Shown here piece by piece: positions 1 to 8,621 of a stretch of 24,266 nt of DNA. The notes beneath the pieces were generated by a model that did no database searches, was not told the origin of the DNA, and saw only the letters and a list, made by a program, of their open reading frames with translations. The translations under genes were made by a program, and so were the position numbers. Source of the stretch: an uncultured Prevotella sp. (GTDB lineage Bacteria > Bacteroidota > Bacteroidia > Bacteroidales > Bacteroidaceae); assembly GCA_905202125.1 (NCBI GenBank), contig CAJKQX010000036.1:1-24266 (forward strand). Direction: 5' to 3'. The number at the start of each line of letters is the position of its first letter. Within the stretch, counting starts at the first letter, position 1.

Positions 1-326
1 TTGCGGCCGCAAGAAGACCTGTATCTTGACATACAATCGATCCATACCTGAACGAAATATATTCAAGATATCCCCCCTTGCGGCCGCAACAGGCCCAAGG
101 CCCTACACCCATCAATCATGATTCCATATTTATATTTTTCGTTCATATCTCAATATAAAGCCAAAGGTTAGGCATCGTAGGAAAAATATCCTTAATTCCC
201 CTCGGAGATAGTTGCGTATTCTTAATTATCTCACAGAATTAGGGTGACCAAAATTAACATTTCAATTCAAATTTCATAAATGTCAACAAATTAATATCGT
301 TCAATCGGATGTAGGGCCGCAAACTT
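1..326. repeat. 326-bp tandem repeat, copy 1
   Basis: First of two adjacent copies of a 326-bp noncoding unit. It starts with the 12-bp palindrome ttgcggccgcaa (1-12), which recurs at 78-89. Between these palindromes lies a spaced inverted repeat, tatcttga (22-29) with tcaagata (63-70). The unit also holds a 28-bp core (205-232) with ends gagata/tatctc, and ends in gtagggccgcaa (311-322). The first 236 bp are identical to the next copy; the remaining part has scattered mismatches. Only very short open frames are present. Because the window begins exactly at a unit boundary, more copies may lie upstream. Confidence 0.93.
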
Positions 327-652
327 TTGCGGCCGCAAGAAGACCTGTATCTTGACATACAATCGATCCATACCTGAACGAAATATATTCAAGATATCCC
401 CCCTTGCGGCCGCAACAGGCCCAAGGCCCTACACCCATCAATCATGATTCCATATTTATATTTTTCGTTCATATCTCAATATAAAGCCAAAGGTTAGGCA
501 TCGTAGGAAAAATATCCTTAATTCCCCTCGGAGATAGTTGCGTATTCTTAATTATCTCACAGTATTCGGGTGTCCAAAATTAACATTTCAATCCTAATTT
601 CATAAATGTCACCAAATAAATATCGTCCAATCGGATGTAGGGCCGCAACGTA
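327..652. repeat. 326-bp tandem repeat, copy 2
   Basis: Second direct copy, with palindromes at 327-338 and 404-415, the spaced inverted repeat at 348-355/389-396, the 28-bp core at 531-558, and a final gtagggccgcaa at 637-648. It is identical to copy 1 up to the equivalent of position 236, then diverges at several bases. The even spread of differences in the last third suggests older divergence there, or gene-conversion-like homogenisation of the first two thirds. Confidence 0.92.
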
Positions 653-805
653 TGAACCGACCCCCACATTTTTAATTTACACAAATAATTTCGGTAATTG
701 GGAACTAATTAATAAATTTGCACTTTAAAACACAATATTGCGTTGATTCTCCCACGTGTCTCAGATACGGATTTTGGAGAACAGCGCCCAATCACGCTCA
801 AGCCA
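653..805 (+). promoter_or_regulatory. Leader and putative promoter of the SpmAB-flippase-DPP run
   Basis: This noncoding stretch follows the repeats. TAAATTTG at 713-720 matches the Bacteroidetes -7 consensus TAnnTTTG, with a weak TTTC at 689-692 about 20 bp upstream in the place of the -33 element. That predicts a transcript start near 727 and a leader of about 80 nt before the ATG at 806. The open frame extends upstream to a TTG at 743, but the family's conserved N-terminus begins at 806, so 743-805 is treated as leader. Confidence 0.45.
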
Positions 806-2038
806 ATGGTTCTCAACTACATCTGGATATGTTTCTTCATCGTGGCCTTCGTCATCGCGCTGCTGCGACTGATATTTATGGGCGACACAAGCGTCTTTCC
901 CGCCATCATGAACTCCACGTTCGAGACGTCGAAGACGGCGTTTGAGATATCCATCGGACTCACGGGTGTGCTCTCGCTGTGGCTCGGCATCATGAAGATA
1001 GGCGAGCGCGGAGGCGTGGTCAACGCTCTGGCGCGGGTGCTCTCGCCCGTGTTCACGCGGCTCTTTCCGGGCATACCCAAAGGCCATCCCGCCACGGGCA
1101 CCATATTCATGAATCTGGCCGCCAACATGCTGGGGCTCGACAATGCCGCCACACCCTTCGGTCTGAAGGCCATGGAACAGATGCAGACGCTCAACAAACG
1201 CAAGGACACGGCCACCGATGCCATGATAATGTTCCTGGTGCTCAACACCTCGGGTCTGACGCTTATCCCCGTGTCCATCATGGTGTATCGCGCGCAGCTC
1301 GGCGCCGAACAGCCCACCGACGTGTTCATACCGCTGCTGCTGGCCACCTTCTTCTCCACTTTAGCGGGCATCATCGTCACCTCCGTCCGCCAGCACATCA
1401 ATCTGCTCAACCGTGCCATGATCGTCGGCATCGGAGGGTTGTGCGCCATCGTGGCCACGATAATATGGGTGTTCGGCAGCATGGACAAGGCCTTGATGGA
1501 CACCGTGAGCACCACCACGGCCAACATCATGCTGATGTCGATCATAATGATATTCATCTTTGCGGGCATGCGCAAGAAGGTGAACGTCTACGATGCGTTC
1601 ATCGACGGGGCCAAAGACGGTTTTGCCACTGCCGTGCGCATCATCCCCTACCTCATCGCCATGCTCGTGGCCATCGGCGTGTTCAGGGCTTCGGGCGCTA
1701 TGGACATCATCACCGAGGGCGTCAGCCGGGCTGTTGTGGCATGCGGAGGCAATCCCGACTTTGTGGGCGCGCTGCCCACGGCTATGATGAAACCGCTGTC
1801 GGGCAGCGGCGCGCGGGGCATGATGGTAGACGCGATGACCACCTACGGACCCGACTCGCTGGCCGGACGGCTGAGTTGTATCTTCCAGGGGTCCACCGAC
1901 ACCACATTCTATATACTGGCCATCTATTTCGGCAGCGTGGGCATACGCCACACACGTCACGCCGTGAGCTGCGGACTGTTGGCCGACCTTGCCGGCATCA
2001 TCGCCGCCATAGCCATCTGCTACATGTTCTTCGGCTGA
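806..2038 (+). CDS. SpmA/SpmB-like fused nucleoside-recognition (Gate) domain membrane protein
   Basis: A 410-residue, strongly hydrophobic inner-membrane protein. The first half resembles SpmA and the second half SpmB, fused as is usual in Bacteroidetes, where the proteins have no link to sporulation. Two conserved re-entrant-type motifs are visible: GLDNAATPFG at about residues 110-119, and PTAMMKPLSGSGARGMM near 325-341. The two halves are separated by several transmembrane segments. The Gate domain is associated with transporters, but the substrate is unknown. The ATG at 806 is preferred over the upstream in-frame TTG (743) because MVLNYIWICFF is where the family normally begins. It is followed 90 bp downstream by the flippase gene, probably in the same transcript. 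Confidence 0.85.
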   Translation: MVLNYIWICFFIVAFVIALLRLIFMGDTSVFPAIMNSTFETSKTAFEISIGLTGVLSLWLGIMKIGERGGVVNALARVLSPVFTRLFPGIPKGHPATGTIFMNLAANMLGLDNAATPFGLKAMEQMQTLNKRKDTATDAMIMFLVLNTSGLTLIPVSIMVYRAQLGAEQPTDVFIPLLLATFFSTLAGIIVTSVRQHINLLNRAMIVGIGGLCAIVATIIWVFGSMDKALMDTVSTTTANIMLMSIIMIFIFAGMRKKVNVYDAFIDGAKDGFATAVRIIPYLIAMLVAIGVFRASGAMDIITEGVSRAVVACGGNPDFVGALPTAMMKPLSGSGARGMMVDAMTTYGPDSLAGRLSCIFQGSTDTTFYILAIYFGSVGIRHTRHAVSCGLLADLAGIIAAIAICYMFFG

Positions 2039-2128
2039 CCACGCGCACAGGGTCCCGGGCATCCCGGGCCGGAGATGAATCATTCGACACATCAACATAC
2101 ACCTATTATATATAAAGACAAAAAAATC

Positions 2129-3643
2129 ATGGCAAGTCTGAAATCACTCGCAAAAGACACCGCGATATACGGACTGAGCAGCATCGTGGGACGCTTTCTC
2201 AACTATCTGCTCGTACCGCTTTACACCGCCAAGATAAGCGCTGCCAGCGGCGGCTACGGCATCATCACCAACATCTATGCCTACGTGGCGCTGATGATGG
2301 TCATCCTCACGTTCGGCATGGAGACCACCTTCTTCCGCTTCATCAACAAGAACGACGAGAACCCCCGGCACGTCTACCCCACCATCCTCATCGCCGTGGG
2401 CAGCGTAGCCCTGACGTTCTCGGCGCTAATACTGATATTCATCCGTCCCGTGGCCGGCGCCATGGGCTATGCCGACCATCCGTCGTATGTCTGGGTGATG
2501 GCCCTGACGGTGGCGCAGGATGCCTTTCAGAGCATACCGTTCGCCTATCTGCGATATCAGAAACGGCCTCTCAAGTTTGCCGCTTTCAAGATGTTGTTCA
2601 TCATCGCCAACATCCTTTTGAACCTGCTCTATTTCGCAGTGCTGCCCGCGCTCTACACGACTCATCCCGACATCATCGGCACGATATACGACCCGACGGT
2701 CGGTGTGGGCTACGCCTTCTACATCAATCTGGCATGCACATCGTTCATCTCGCTGTGCTTCTACAAGGAACTGACGGGCTTCAAGTACGTGTTCGACCGC
2801 CGGTTGATGAGCCGCATGCTCTCTTACAGCTGGCCGATGCTCATCCTCGGCATAGCCGGCATACTCAACCAGACGGCCGACAAGATGCTCTTCCCCTACG
2901 TCTACCGCTCGGCCGACGTGCACACCCAACTGGGCATCTACGGCGCCGCCAGCAAGATAGCCATGATCATGGCGATGATCACACAGGCCTTCCGCTACGC
3001 CTACGAGCCGTTTGTCTTCGGCAAATCGAAGGACGGCGACAACCGCGAGGTGTACGCCAAAGCCATGAAATATTTCATCATCTTCACGCTTCTGGCCTTT
3101 CTCACCGTCACGGGCTACATCGACCTGCTGCGCCATATCATCCGCGACCGTGACTACTGGGTGGGTCTCGACGTGGTGCCGATAGTAATGGCGGCCGAGA
3201 TAATGATGGGCGTCTACTTCAACCTGTCGTTCTGGTACAAGCTGACCGACCGCACGATATGGGGCGCCGTGTTCTCGGGCATCGGTTGTGCGGTGCTCAT
3301 CGGCGTCAACATCATCTTCGTGCCGCGCTACGGCTACATGGCTTGCGCATGGGGAGGAGTGGCCGGATATGCCACGGCGATGATTCTCTCGTATATCGCC
3401 GGACAGCGATATTACCCCATAGCCTACCCCCTGAAGGACATCGCCATCTACGTGGCCGTGGCCGCCCTGATATATGTGGGCATGAGCGCGGCCAACAATC
3501 ATCTGCCGGCCGTGCCGGCGATGGGCGTCAACACGGTGCTGATCATGGTGTTTGCGGCACTGATAGCCAAACGCGATTTCCCGCTGTCGGCCCTGCCGGT
3601 GATAGGCCGGCGCTTCTCGCGACAATCAAACAAAAACAAATAG
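2129..3643 (+). CDS. Polysaccharide/lipid-linked oligosaccharide flippase (MOP superfamily)
   Basis: A 504-residue polytopic membrane protein with about 12-14 hydrophobic segments and no soluble domain. It fits the PST/MurJ-like branch of the MOP exporter superfamily. The N-terminus, SLKSLAKDTAIYGLSSIVGRF, with following residues LNYLLVPLYT, is the typical first helix of Bacteroidetes oligosaccharide flippases. These proteins move lipid-linked glycan precursors across the inner membrane; the specific glycan cannot be told here and no glycosyltransferases are adjacent. The ATG at 2129 is chosen because it follows an A-rich stretch typical of Bacteroidetes initiation sites; an upstream in-frame ATG at 2075 would add an unconserved polar extension. 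Its stop lies 3 bp before the S46 peptidase start, suggesting cotranscription. Confidence 0.85.
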   Translation: MASLKSLAKDTAIYGLSSIVGRFLNYLLVPLYTAKISAASGGYGIITNIYAYVALMMVILTFGMETTFFRFINKNDENPRHVYPTILIAVGSVALTFSALILIFIRPVAGAMGYADHPSYVWVMALTVAQDAFQSIPFAYLRYQKRPLKFAAFKMLFIIANILLNLLYFAVLPALYTTHPDIIGTIYDPTVGVGYAFYINLACTSFISLCFYKELTGFKYVFDRRLMSRMLSYSWPMLILGIAGILNQTADKMLFPYVYRSADVHTQLGIYGAASKIAMIMAMITQAFRYAYEPFVFGKSKDGDNREVYAKAMKYFIIFTLLAFLTVTGYIDLLRHIIRDRDYWVGLDVVPIVMAAEIMMGVYFNLSFWYKLTDRTIWGAVFSGIGCAVLIGVNIIFVPRYGYMACAWGGVAGYATAMILSYIAGQRYYPIAYPLKDIAIYVAVAALIYVGMSAANNHLPAVPAMGVNTVLIMVFAALIAKRDFPLSALPVIGRRFSRQSNKNK

Positions 3644-3646
3644 TAT

Positions 3647-5764
3647 ATGAAGACAAAAGCATTATTAATGTCGGTTCTGCTTGCATCGGCTTCCGCCGTG
3701 CACGCCGACGAGGGCATGTGGACACTGTGCAACCTGCCCAACGCCGTGTATGAACAAATGAAGAGCTACGGCTTCCAACTGCCACTGGAGAGGCTGTACA
3801 CGAGCGATAACGCCATCAAGAACACCGTGGTCAATTTCTCGGGCTACTGTTCGGGAGTGGTGGTGTCGCCCGACGGACTGGTATTCACCAACCATCATTG
3901 CGGCTTCGAGGCCATACGCAGCCACTCCACCGTGGAGCACGACTACATGCTCAACGGTTTTTATGCCAAGAGCTACGAAGAGGAGTTGCCCAACGAGAAT
4001 ATGTTCGTGAGCTTCATGGTGGACCAGGACGACATCACTGAGTACGTGGAGAGCTTCGGACTGAGCAAGCGTTCGCGCGAGGGTAAGGAGAAACTGCTCG
4101 ACTCTCTGGAGAACGAGATGTCCAAACAACTCAAGATAAACGACCCCACTCTGCGCCTGGAGATCAAGCCTTTCTACGAGGGCAACAGGTATTACGCCAC
4201 CACCTACCGCGATTTCACCGACCTGCGTCTGGTCTTCACCATCCCCAAGTCGATGGGTAAGTTCGGCGGCGAGACAGACAACTGGATGTGGCCGCGCCAG
4301 ACATGCGATTTCTCCGTGTTCCGCATCTACGCCGACCCCAAGACCAACGGACCGGCGGCTTACTCCAAAGACAACGTGCCCTATCACCCGGAACACTGGG
4401 CCGAGGTGTCGATGGATGGCTACAAGGACGGAGACTTCGCCATGACAATGGGTTACCCGGGCTCCACCGAGCGTTATCTCTCGTCATACGGCATACGCGA
4501 GATGCGCGACGCCAAGAACGCGCCGCGTGTGCAGGTGCGCAGCCTCAAGCAGGACATCATGATACGCCACATGCGCGCCAATGAGGCCGTGCGTATCAAG
4601 TACGACTCCAAATACGCCCAGAGCTCCAACTACTGGAAAAACTCGATGGGCATGAACAAGTGCATCGACAGCATCGGCATCATCAACCAAAAGAAGGAAT
4701 ACGAGGACCGCATACGCCGCTATCAGGACGAGACGGGATATCTGAAGGGCAAACTGGATTTCGACAAGATGAAACAGCTCTACGCCGAACGGACCGAACT
4801 GACACGCCGACTGACGCTCTGGGGCGAGACATTCTCGCGTACAAGCGAACTGGGAAGCCGCTCCATGCAACTGTGCAACGGCATGCTCGTGAAGGGTGAC
4901 GAGAACAACCCCGACGCCCAATACTTGGAGTTCGAGGACAACAGCGACACATGGGACGAGGCACTCGACAAGGAGGTGCTCGCCGCTCTGCTCAAGAACT
5001 ACGCCGAGAAGGTGGACGCTGCCTATCTGCCGGATTTCTACAAGACGATCGACAAGAAATTCCACGGCAACTACAAGAAATACGTGAACCATCTGTACGC
5101 CAAATCGATGGTCATGAAGAAGGGTGCGAAGATATATTTCAACCGCAAGAAGTACAAGAAAGACCTCGGTGTGCGATTCGGTCTCGACCTTCTCGCCAGT
5201 CTGGCAGAGATAAGGGATAAGATCGTTCCGCTCAGCGAACAGATAGAGGAGCAGGAACGATATCTCTGCGCGGCCAAACTGCGCATGGAGGAGGATATGC
5301 CCCACTACTCGGATGCCAATTTCACCATGCGTCTGAGCTACGGACAGGTGGGCGGATTCGAACTGGCCGGCCAACCGTCGGGCTACTACACCACGGCCGA
5401 GAGCATCGTGGAGAAGATGAACCGTGCCGACAAGGTCATCGACTATGAGGCAGAACCGATAATGAAGGAACTGCTCTCGGCCAGGAATTTCGACCCGTAC
5501 ACCGACAAGACCACAGGCAAGATGCAGCTCTGCTTCCTCACCAACAACGACATCACGGGCGGCAACAGCGGTTCGCCCATGTTCGACGGCAAGGGCCGCC
5601 TCATCGGTCTGGCCTTCGACGGCAACTGGGACTCGCTCTCGAGCGACATCCGTTTCGATACGCGTCTGGCACGTTGCATCGGCGTGGACATACGCTACGT
5701 GCTCTTCATGATGGACCGTTGGGGACACGCCGACCGTCTGCTCAAGGAGATAAACGCTAAATAA
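3647..5764 (+). CDS. S46-family dipeptidyl-peptidase, DPP7-like
   Basis: A 705-residue exported serine peptidase that releases dipeptides from oligopeptides in the periplasm. A signal peptide is clear, with probable cleavage after Ala20 (SAVHA|DEG). The chymotrypsin-like motifs are complete: TNHHCG with catalytic His84, the DNWMWPR...CDFSVFR block with Asp211 and Asp221 (Asp221 is the better triad candidate by analogy), and GGNSGSP with nucleophile Ser641. Eighteen residues after the serine is Gly659 (AFDGNW). In this family Gly at the equivalent place marks DPP7-type preference for hydrophobic P1 residues, whereas Arg marks DPP11 (Asp/Glu). Length matches the family. It starts 3 bp after the flippase stop and is followed by a strong hairpin, so it probably ends the operon. 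Confidence 0.93.
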   Translation: MKTKALLMSVLLASASAVHADEGMWTLCNLPNAVYEQMKSYGFQLPLERLYTSDNAIKNTVVNFSGYCSGVVVSPDGLVFTNHHCGFEAIRSHSTVEHDYMLNGFYAKSYEEELPNENMFVSFMVDQDDITEYVESFGLSKRSREGKEKLLDSLENEMSKQLKINDPTLRLEIKPFYEGNRYYATTYRDFTDLRLVFTIPKSMGKFGGETDNWMWPRQTCDFSVFRIYADPKTNGPAAYSKDNVPYHPEHWAEVSMDGYKDGDFAMTMGYPGSTERYLSSYGIREMRDAKNAPRVQVRSLKQDIMIRHMRANEAVRIKYDSKYAQSSNYWKNSMGMNKCIDSIGIINQKKEYEDRIRRYQDETGYLKGKLDFDKMKQLYAERTELTRRLTLWGETFSRTSELGSRSMQLCNGMLVKGDENNPDAQYLEFEDNSDTWDEALDKEVLAALLKNYAEKVDAAYLPDFYKTIDKKFHGNYKKYVNHLYAKSMVMKKGAKIYFNRKKYKKDLGVRFGLDLLASLAEIRDKIVPLSEQIEEQERYLCAAKLRMEEDMPHYSDANFTMRLSYGQVGGFELAGQPSGYYTTAESIVEKMNRADKVIDYEAEPIMKELLSARNFDPYTDKTTGKMQLCFLTNNDITGGNSGSPMFDGKGRLIGLAFDGNWDSLSSDIRFDTRLARCIGVDIRYVLFMMDRWGHADRLLKEINAK

Positions 5765-5775
5765 CGTTGACATAA

Positions 5776-5807
5776 ATATAGGGTCGCAAGTGATTGCGGC
5801 CCTATAT
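5776..5807 (+). terminator. Strong hairpin after the S46 peptidase gene
   Basis: A 14-bp stem (5776-5789 with 5794-5807) around the tetraloop gtga, with one G.U wobble. It lies 11 bp after the stop at 5764 and has no long U-tract, so it may terminate transcription or stabilise the 3' end. The arm core gggtcgcaa/ttgcggccc resembles the gggccgcaa motif in the repeats at both window ends. Confidence 0.7.
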
Positions 5808-5853
5808 CGCTTAATCAATATTTATAATTTTGCCGCAGACAAAACTCAATCGA

Positions 5854-7098
5854 ATGACGAAATACAACACTCATATCATGCCCTCAGGACTGCGCGTGAT
5901 ACATCTGCCTTCAGCCTCACCCGTGGTCTACTGCGGTTATGCCATCAACGCCGGCACACGCGACGAACAGCCGGGCGAGGAGGGTATGGCCCATTTCTGC
6001 GAACACATGACGTTCAAGGGTACGACGCACCGCAAGGCCTGGCACATACTCAACAGCCTTGACACCGTGGGCGGCGACCTAAACGCTTTCACCGGCAAGG
6101 AGGACACCGTCTATCATGCCGCCGTGCTGAAGGAGCACATGGCGCGCGCTGTCGATCTGCTCACCGACATCGTGTTTCACAGCACCTACCCGCAAAACGA
6201 AATAGACAAAGAAGTCGAGGTGATATGCGAGGAAATCGAAAGCTACAACGACTCGCCGGCCGAACTGATATACGACGAATTTGAAAACACCGTGTTCAAC
6301 GGACACACGCTCGGCCATAACATACTGGGCAAAGCCGAGAAACTGCGCACTTATACCACAGCCGATGCCCTGCGCTTCACCCGCAGGCATTACCGGCCGG
6401 CAAATGCCATATTCTTTGCCTACGGCGATGTTGACTTCAACCGCCTGCTGCGCATGCTCGAACGGGCCGGCCACGATACCATCTGTTCGGAAACGGCATG
6501 CGGCACGACAACCGACATCGGGCGGCAAAACACACTGCCCTGCTATAAAGCCAACGAACGCACACTCGACATGCACACACATCTGGCACACGTGATGACC
6601 GGCAACCGTGCATACGACATACACGATCCGCGCCGCATGGCACTGTATCTGCTCAACAACATACTCGGCGGACCGGCAATGACGGCAAGGCTCAACCTGT
6701 CGCTGCGCGAGCGAAACGCGCTTGTATATACTGTGGAAAGCTCCATGGCGACCTATTCCGACACCGGCGTGTGGGCGGTATACTTCGGATGCGACCCACG
6801 CAATGTGGAGAAATGCCGGCGACTGGTGCGGCGCGAGCTCGACAAATTCATGAACACACCGTTGAGCGACACACGCATGGCGGCAGCAAAAAAACAGATC
6901 AAGGGACAGATAGGCATAGCATGCGACAGCCGCGAGAACTTCGCGATAGACTTTGCCAAGAGTTTTCTGCACTACGGATGGGAGAAAAACATCGACACAC
7001 TCTTCCGCAACATCGACGCCGTCACGCCCGAGATGATGCAACAAGTGGCTCGCGAGACGTTCGATCGGGACAGCATGACAACCGTGATGATAAGGTAG
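5854..7098 (+). CDS. M16-family zinc peptidase (pitrilysin/processing-peptidase type)
   Basis: A 414-residue protein with the inverted zinc motif HFCEH (His47, Glu50, His51) in GEEGMAHFCEHMTFKGT, and the distal glutamate of the family at Glu127 or Glu128 in VICEEIESYNDSP. The second half carries the usual M16 C-terminal fold, including ILGGPAMTARLNLSLRERNALVYTVES. There is no signal peptide, so it should be cytoplasmic and degrade or process peptides. The ATG at 5854 begins the conserved region; the frame also runs to a TTG at 5830. A TAATTTTG -7-like box at 5825-5832 would give a very short leader. It reads convergently towards the lipoprotein array, with about 100 bp between them. Confidence 0.9.
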   Translation: MTKYNTHIMPSGLRVIHLPSASPVVYCGYAINAGTRDEQPGEEGMAHFCEHMTFKGTTHRKAWHILNSLDTVGGDLNAFTGKEDTVYHAAVLKEHMARAVDLLTDIVFHSTYPQNEIDKEVEVICEEIESYNDSPAELIYDEFENTVFNGHTLGHNILGKAEKLRTYTTADALRFTRRHYRPANAIFFAYGDVDFNRLLRMLERAGHDTICSETACGTTTDIGRQNTLPCYKANERTLDMHTHLAHVMTGNRAYDIHDPRRMALYLLNNILGGPAMTARLNLSLRERNALVYTVESSMATYSDTGVWAVYFGCDPRNVEKCRRLVRRELDKFMNTPLSDTRMAAAKKQIKGQIGIACDSRENFAIDFAKSFLHYGWEKNIDTLFRNIDAVTPEMMQQVARETFDRDSMTTVMIR

Positions 7099-7198
7099 GA
7101 CGGGAAGACGAGGCCACTGAAAAAATCCATGAGAATTATAATGAGTTCAGATTCTACTTACTATCTGTAAGTTTGCTATCGTATCCCTGTTTGAAATC

Positions 7199-7369
7199 TC
7201 AATCAGGAAGGTAGGGATGCGGCACTGCCACGGCCGCAGAGAAGACACTATCTCTTACAAACGTTCTGTAAATACCGTCATCTTCCCGCACCGATTTATT
7301 ATTGCATGAAAACATCATACAAGCAAATAATGCAAGAAGCACGAGATATGTATTTCTTTTGACATTCAC
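7199..7369 (-). pseudogene. Truncated chimeric lipoprotein remnant
   Basis: A 56-codon frame that begins with GTG overlapping the TGA of the upstream lipoprotein gene (GTGA overlap). It encodes a lipoprotein signal with lipobox MMFSC (Cys22), then NKSVREDDGIYRTFVRDSVF, which is the same as in the 185-residue lipoprotein encoded at 9861-10418. It ends after a short unrelated tail. At DNA level 52 bp (7251-7302) are identical to 10306-10357, and the adjacent 20 bp (7299-7318) are identical to 11209-11228 in the lipobox region of the 280-residue lipoprotein gene. It is best read as a recombination scar fusing two lipoprotein genes, lacking most of the mature domain. A short expressed lipopeptide cannot be excluded. 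Confidence 0.75.
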
Positions 7370-7938
7370 CACAAATATTCCTTTCCGTCTATATTTACTT
7401 TCACCTTTTGAGAAGGCATTCCTTTCTGATAACACTTATCAACAAGTCGACCATTTACAAACGTGAGAAAACATACATCAGGATGGCAGATACAGACAGC
7501 AACCTGTCCGCCAGGAGTCTTCTTGACAGGGTTGGGATAATAAATATCTCGAAAACGCTTCAAATCATCATCAGAACGCTTGAAGTCATGTTGAAACGGA
7601 TTACCTATTCCCCCACCACACATTACAAAAAAGACATCTTCACCGGCAACCTTACAAACAAAATGAAATGGAAAGAATTTCGGGAAATCATAATCATTAT
7701 AAATATCAAGGGCGTAGCGAATGGTTGTATCGTTTATCGACTTGCAATAAACCACTGTGTAAACTTTGCCTCCCTCTAAAGCCGGAGATTGGTCAGGACG
7801 GCCGCGATAATTAATAATCTCACGTTCCAACACTTTATTGTTCAATACGACATAGTCAAATTCTTTTACTTTATCCTCGCAACCGAACAATAGGAGCAAG
7901 GAAAACATGAATAAATACGAAATTCTAAGGATTCTCAT
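7366..7938 (-). CDS. Small lipoprotein of the array, paralogue 5 (putative orphan immunity)
   Basis: A 190-residue lipoprotein with a hydrophobic signal and lipobox LLFGC (Cys20), so it should be anchored in the envelope. The mature part carries the signature shared by its neighbours: YVVLNNKVLEREIINY near residue 28, a SINDTTIRY segment near 65, FHFVCKVAGEDVFFVM near 90, and a C-terminal LTFVNGRLVDK...NIDGKEYLW. I do not recognise a named family. The repeated pattern and the position downstream of an RHS toxin suggest an immunity-type protein acting outside the cytoplasm, but this is inference. Its stop overlaps the GTG of the truncated remnant downstream. Confidence 0.8.
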   Translation of the reverse strand: MRILRISYLFMFSLLLLFGCEDKVKEFDYVVLNNKVLEREIINYRGRPDQSPALEGGKVYTVVYCKSINDTTIRYALDIYNDYDFPKFFPFHFVCKVAGEDVFFVMCGGGIGNPFQHDFKRSDDDLKRFRDIYYPNPVKKTPGGQVAVCICHPDVCFLTFVNGRLVDKCYQKGMPSQKVKVNIDGKEYLW

Positions 7939-8038
7939 AATTAAAACTTTAATAGGATTGATGTTTTAGCATATTAAATAACGTGAGTGAAATAAATTTC
8001 AAATAATGGCAAATCATTTTGCATACACATATCCCGAA

Positions 8039-8596
8039 TCAGTAACGAAGAAAATACCTTCCATCCCAACACTTGGAAGAATAATACTACATATCATGAA
8101 CAAATTTGTCAATCATCTTACCATTTGAAAACTTGAGATAGTATCTATTGGTGCGATCCACATATTCAGGATAAGCATTGCCCTTCCTGTATTGGCGATA
8201 TTCGTCCTTGAAATATTTCCTCATCAGTTTCACCTTCAAATCTTTTTTCACATTGAAAAACGGTTCTCTTTTATAACCGTCATTTGAGGATACCTTCTTG
8301 AACAACACATCACGTCCACCCACCTTGCACACAAAATGAAAGGGATATTTAGTCCATTCATGTGTTGTCCTGTCGTGAGAAATGACAAAATAAGTCATCG
8401 AATCGTTGATATTCTCATACGACACCGTTACTATGAATTTATCATTGCCATACAGTTTCTTTCTTATTCGTGTGTATTCAAGTATCTCATGCTCCAGTTC
8501 CTTGTTTGTCAGTTCCATACAACAATAATCATCAGATTTCCTACCGCACGAAACGAATACGAGCAATAATATCGAACATATAAATAATTTTCTCAT
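8039..8596 (-). pseudogene. Small lipoprotein of the array, paralogue 4, with in-frame premature stop
   Basis: The open frame from 8596 gives a 169-residue lipoprotein with lipobox VFVSC (Cys17), the ELTNKELEHEILEY signature, FHFVCKVGGRDVLF, and LKFSNGKMIDK near its end. It stops at a TAG (8087-8089), earlier than its siblings. Reading on in the same frame to the TGA at 8039-8041 gives YYSSKCWDGRYFLRY, which lines up in length and pattern with the siblings' C-termini (for example VNIDGKEYLW). The stop therefore looks secondary. The gene may be decaying, or the truncated product may still work, since most of the domain remains (CDS 8087-8596). Confidence 0.65.
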
Positions 8597-8621
8597 ACTT
8601 CAAATTTTTTATATTCTGATT

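Noticed and set aside
24..40. ttgaca-like sequence inside the tandem repeat as a sigma70-type promoter
   Set aside because: Bacteroidetes promoters use a different -33/-7 consensus, and there is no properly spaced -10-like partner or gene behind it.
743..805. N-terminal extension of the SpmAB-like protein from a TTG at 743
   Set aside because: The extension is polar and not part of the family's conserved start at ATG 806.
2426..3625. Long minus-strand open frame (399 codons) opposite the flippase gene
   Set aside because: Low-complexity His/Arg/Asp-rich translation, no motif, and fully antisense to a convincing gene; an effect of GC-rich third positions.
4484..5818. Minus-strand open frame of 444 codons opposite the S46 peptidase gene
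   Set aside because: Antisense shadow: the plus-strand peptidase has complete catalytic motifs, while this frame has no recognisable domain.
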